A DNA stretch of 64,000 bases from an uncultured Caulobacter sp. GTDB lineage: Bacteria; Pseudomonadota; Alphaproteobacteria; Caulobacterales; Caulobacteraceae. How positions within the stretch are numbered: the first letter of the stretch is position 1; every line of letters starts with the position of its first letter. The stretch is from assembly GCF_947036865.1 (NCBI RefSeq), contig NZ_CAMQSF010000015.1, forward strand, positions 1-64,000, read 5' to 3'. The notes under the pieces are model-generated. The model saw nothing but the letters and a program-made list of their open reading frames with translations. It had not been told where the DNA came from and did no database searches. The position numbers and the translations under genes were made by a program. Shown here piece by piece: positions 61,505 to 64,000 of the stretch.

Positions 61505-63262
61505 TCAGCGTCCCTTGGGGCGTCCCGGACCGGTATTGCCGCGCACCGTGCGAGCGCCCGCCGTCGGGCGACGCGGCGTCGCCGCCTTGCCGCCGGCGGC
61601 CTTGGCGCCGACCTTGTAGCTGGGCGCGGCCTTCTTGGCGGTCTTGGGGCCCTTGGCCTTGACGGGCTTGACGGCGGCCTTGCCCGGTTCGGCGACGGCG
61701 CTTTCGGTCGGCGCGCCGGTCTTGGTGACGGTCGGCCCCTTCTTCTTGACCGGCTTCACGGCCGCCTTGCCCGGTTCGGGGAGCCCCGCTTCGGCGGCGG
61801 CCTTGGCGGCGGCCTCGTCGGCGAGGCGCTTGGACTTCTTGACCGTGTTGCGCGAGGCGCGGATGCGCTCTTCCTCACGCTCGCGGCGTTCGAACTCACG
61901 CTTGCCCCGGCCCGAGTGGCCCTTGGCCTCGCCCTCGGCATAGGGGTTGGCGCCCGACTTGATGGTGATGCGCAGCGGCACGCCCGGCAGGTCGAAGCTT
62001 TCGCGCAGGGAGTTGATCAGATAGCGCCGGTAGTGGTCGGGCATCTGGTCGGCGCGGCTGGAGAACAGCACGAAGGTCGGCGGGCGGGCCTTGGTCTGGG
62101 CCATGTACTTGGGTTTCACGCGGCGGCCGCTGACGGCGGGCGGCGGGTGTCGCTGCATCGCCATCTGCAGCCAGTCGTTCAGATCGCGGGTCTTGACCTT
62201 GGTCGACCAGTCCTTGTGGGTCTTGATCACCGCCGGCATCAGGTGACCGATGCCCTTGCCCGTCTCGCCGGACAGGGCCACGACCGGCGCGCCCCGCAGC
62301 TGGGGCAGCATGCGCTCAGCGTGCTCTCGGAAGGCGGCCAGGTGCGCGGCCTGGTCCTCGATCAGGTCCCACTTGGCCAGGACGAACACCACGGCCCGCC
62401 CTTCCCGCTCGGCGAGGTCGGCAATCTGCAGGTCCTGGATCTCGAACGGATGGGTGGCGTCCATCACCAGCAGCACCACCTCGGCGAAGGTGATGGCGCG
62501 GATGGTGTCCTGGGTCGACAGCTTCTCCAGCTTGTCCTGAACCTTGGCCTTGCGGCGCAGGCCGGCGGTGTCGACGAGGCGGATCTTGCGCCCGTCCCAT
62601 TCCCAGTCGACCGAGATGGAGTCGCGCGTGATCCCGGCCTCGGGGCCGGTCAGCAGGCGATCCTCGCCCAGCAGGCGGTTGACCAGGGTCGACTTGCCGG
62701 CGTTCGGACGGCCGATGATGGCGATGCGGATCGGCTTGGTGTCGTCGTCGAGATCCTCGTCGTCGGCCTGGGGCTCGAACGGCACCAGGGCCGCGTAGAG
62801 CTCGGCCATGCCCTCGCCGTGCTCGCCCGAGATCGGGATCGGCTCGCCCAGGCCTAGGCGGAACGCCTCGCCCGCGCCGACGTCGCCGGCCTTGCCCTCG
62901 GCCTTGTTGGCCGCGACGATCACCGGCTTGTCGCGCTTGCGCAGGATGGCGGCGAACACCTCGTCCAGCGGGGTCACGCCTTCGCGGGCGTCGAACACGA
63001 ACAGCGAGACGTCGGCCTCCTCTATGGCGGCCTCGGTCTGGGCGCGCATGCGGGCTTCCAGGCTGGAGTCGTCGACATCCTCGAAGCCGGCGGTGTCGAT
63101 CAGCTCAAGTTCCAGGTCGCCGATATTGCCGGCGGCGTAGCGGCGGTCGCGCGTGACGCCCGGCTGGTCGTCGACGATGGCCAGCTTCTTGCCGGCCAGA
63201 CGATTGAACAGCGTGGACTTGCCCACATTCGGGCGGCCGACGATGGCGAGTTTCAGAGGCAT
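61505..63262 (-). CDS. der: GTPase Der (EngA) with long basic C-terminal extension
   Basis: Two G domains: [20 protein letters not shown] and [22 protein letters not shown]-like domain. Confidence 0.97.
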   Translation of the reverse strand: MPLKLAIVGRPNVGKSTLFNRLAGKKLAIVDDQPGVTRDRRYAAGNIGDLELELIDTAGFEDVDDSSLEARMRAQTEAAIEEADVSLFVFDAREGVTPLDEVFAAILRKRDKPVIVAANKAEGKAGDVGAGEAFRLGLGEPIPISGEHGEGMAELYAALVPFEPQADDEDLDDDTKPIRIAIIGRPNAGKSTLVNRLLGEDRLLTGPEAGITRDSISVDWEWDGRKIRLVDTAGLRRKAKVQDKLEKLSTQDTIRAITFAEVVLLVMDATHPFEIQDLQIADLAEREGRAVVFVLAKWDLIEDQAAHLAAFREHAERMLPQLRGAPVVALSGETGKGIGHLMPAVIKTHKDWSTKVKTRDLNDWLQMAMQRHPPPAVSGRRVKPKYMAQTKARPPTFVLFSSRADQMPDHYRRYLINSLRESFDLPGVPLRITIKSGANPYAEGEAKGHSGRGKREFERREREEERIRASRNTVKKSKRLADEAAAKAAAEAGLPEPGKAAVKPVKKKGPTVTKTGAPTESAVAEPGKAAVKPVKAKGPKTAKKAAPSYKVGAKAAGGKAATPRRPTAGARTVRGNTGPGRPKGR

Positions 63263-63305
63263 GGACGTCCAAGTAGTCGATTTTGGCCTTCACCGCAAAA
63301 GCGAC

Positions 63306-63335
63306 GGCCCGGGACGGCTTTCACCATCCCGGGCC
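63306..63335 (-). terminator. Hairpin in bamB-der gap, possible terminator/attenuator
   Basis: 9-bp perfect stem GGCCCGGGA/TCCCGGGCC; minus strand then CGTCGCTTTT. Confidence 0.45.
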
Positions 63336-63379
63336 CGAAGGCGTTTGATTGTCTTTTCGGCCCCGCGGGGAGCCGACGA

Positions 63380-64000
63380 TCAGCGGATGGCGACCAGCTC
63401 GGCGTCGTCCGTGACCAAGTAGATCATGTTGCCCACCGCGATCGGGTTGATCAGGACGGGCGAGCCGATCTTCAGGCTCTTTTCCTTGGCGCCGGTCTTG
63501 GCGTTCAGGGCCACGGCCTCGCCGTCGCTGGACACCGTGATCAGACGGCCATTGGCCAAGATCGGGGTGGTCCACAGGCGCGGGTGCTTGGCGCGCTTCT
63601 TCTTCTGCTTCTTGGACAGGGCCTCGGTGTTGTTGAGGTCCTGGATCCAGTAGACCGAGCCGTTCTCGCGCGAGACGCAGATCACCTGGCCAGCCTTGTC
63701 GACGACATAGACGACGTCGCCGGCGGCCCAGGGCGTGGTGATGGCGGTCACCGGCAGGCTCCAGCGCGCCTGGCCCGTGCGCAGGTCGGTGGCGGCGAAG
63801 ACGCCCGAGTGGCTGACGGCGAAGACGTCGCCCTTGTAGATCACCGGGCGCCCCGGAATGTCGCGGATCTCGGACAGCGCGTTGGTGCGGCTGGCGCGGC
63901 TGAGCGCCTCGCTCCACAGGTCATTGCCGTTGGTGGCGCGCAGGGCGATCAGCTCGCCCGAGGCGAAGCCGGCGACCACGGTGTCGCCGCTGACGGCGGG
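63380..64000 (-). CDS. bamB: Outer membrane assembly PQQ beta-propeller protein BamB, 5' end beyond window
   Basis: Repeated PQQ-like blades (GVFAATDLRTGQARWSLPV, GQVICVSRENGSVYWIQDL, GEAVALNAKTGAKEKSLKIGSPVLINPIAVGNMIYLVTDDAELVAIR); upstream of der. Confidence 0.85.
   Translation of the reverse strand, partial: PAVSGDTVVAGFASGELIALRATNGNDLWSEALSRASRTNALSEIRDIPGRPVIYKGDVFAVSHSGVFAATDLRTGQARWSLPVTAITTPWAAGDVVYVVDKAGQVICVSRENGSVYWIQDLNNTEALSKKQKKKRAKHPRLWTTPILANGRLITVSSDGEAVALNAKTGAKEKSLKIGSPVLINPIAVGNMIYLVTDDAELVAIR

Overview
The window is GC-rich core chromosome from an alphaproteobacterium. Gene content and order (hdaA-ppk-ppx, purMN, lptFGD-surA-pdxA-rsmA, gmk-yicC-mltG-fabF-acpP-fabG-fabD, rpsF-rpsR-rplI, dnaB-alr-radA-cvpA-purF, der-bamB) and protein style look like Caulobacter, but this is inferred from family recognition and no search was run. 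Most of the ORF track beyond the genes listed is antisense or alternate-frame noise caused by high GC. I see no rRNA, tRNA, CRISPR array, transposase or integrase. The clearest accessory feature is a visibly AT-rich single-gene islet at about 0.6-2.45 kb. It encodes a 591-aa protein with an N-terminal DUF262 (GmrS/ParB-like) module and a C-terminal Schlafen/AlbA_2-like module, with no recognisable DUF1524 HNH nuclease. This is my best candidate for an undescribed, possibly anti-phage, system. Other notable signals are two families of intergenic inverted-repeat elements (one placed inside the purMN and fabGD operons), a 27-bp-arm inverted repeat beside the islet, a 15-bp tandem duplication over the pdxA stop codon, a tail-to-tail MarR/DUF6894 overlap, a methyltransferase inside the fatty-acid cluster, a duplicated basic tail on Der, an unlisted 40-aa membrane ORF, and several clear intrinsic terminators.
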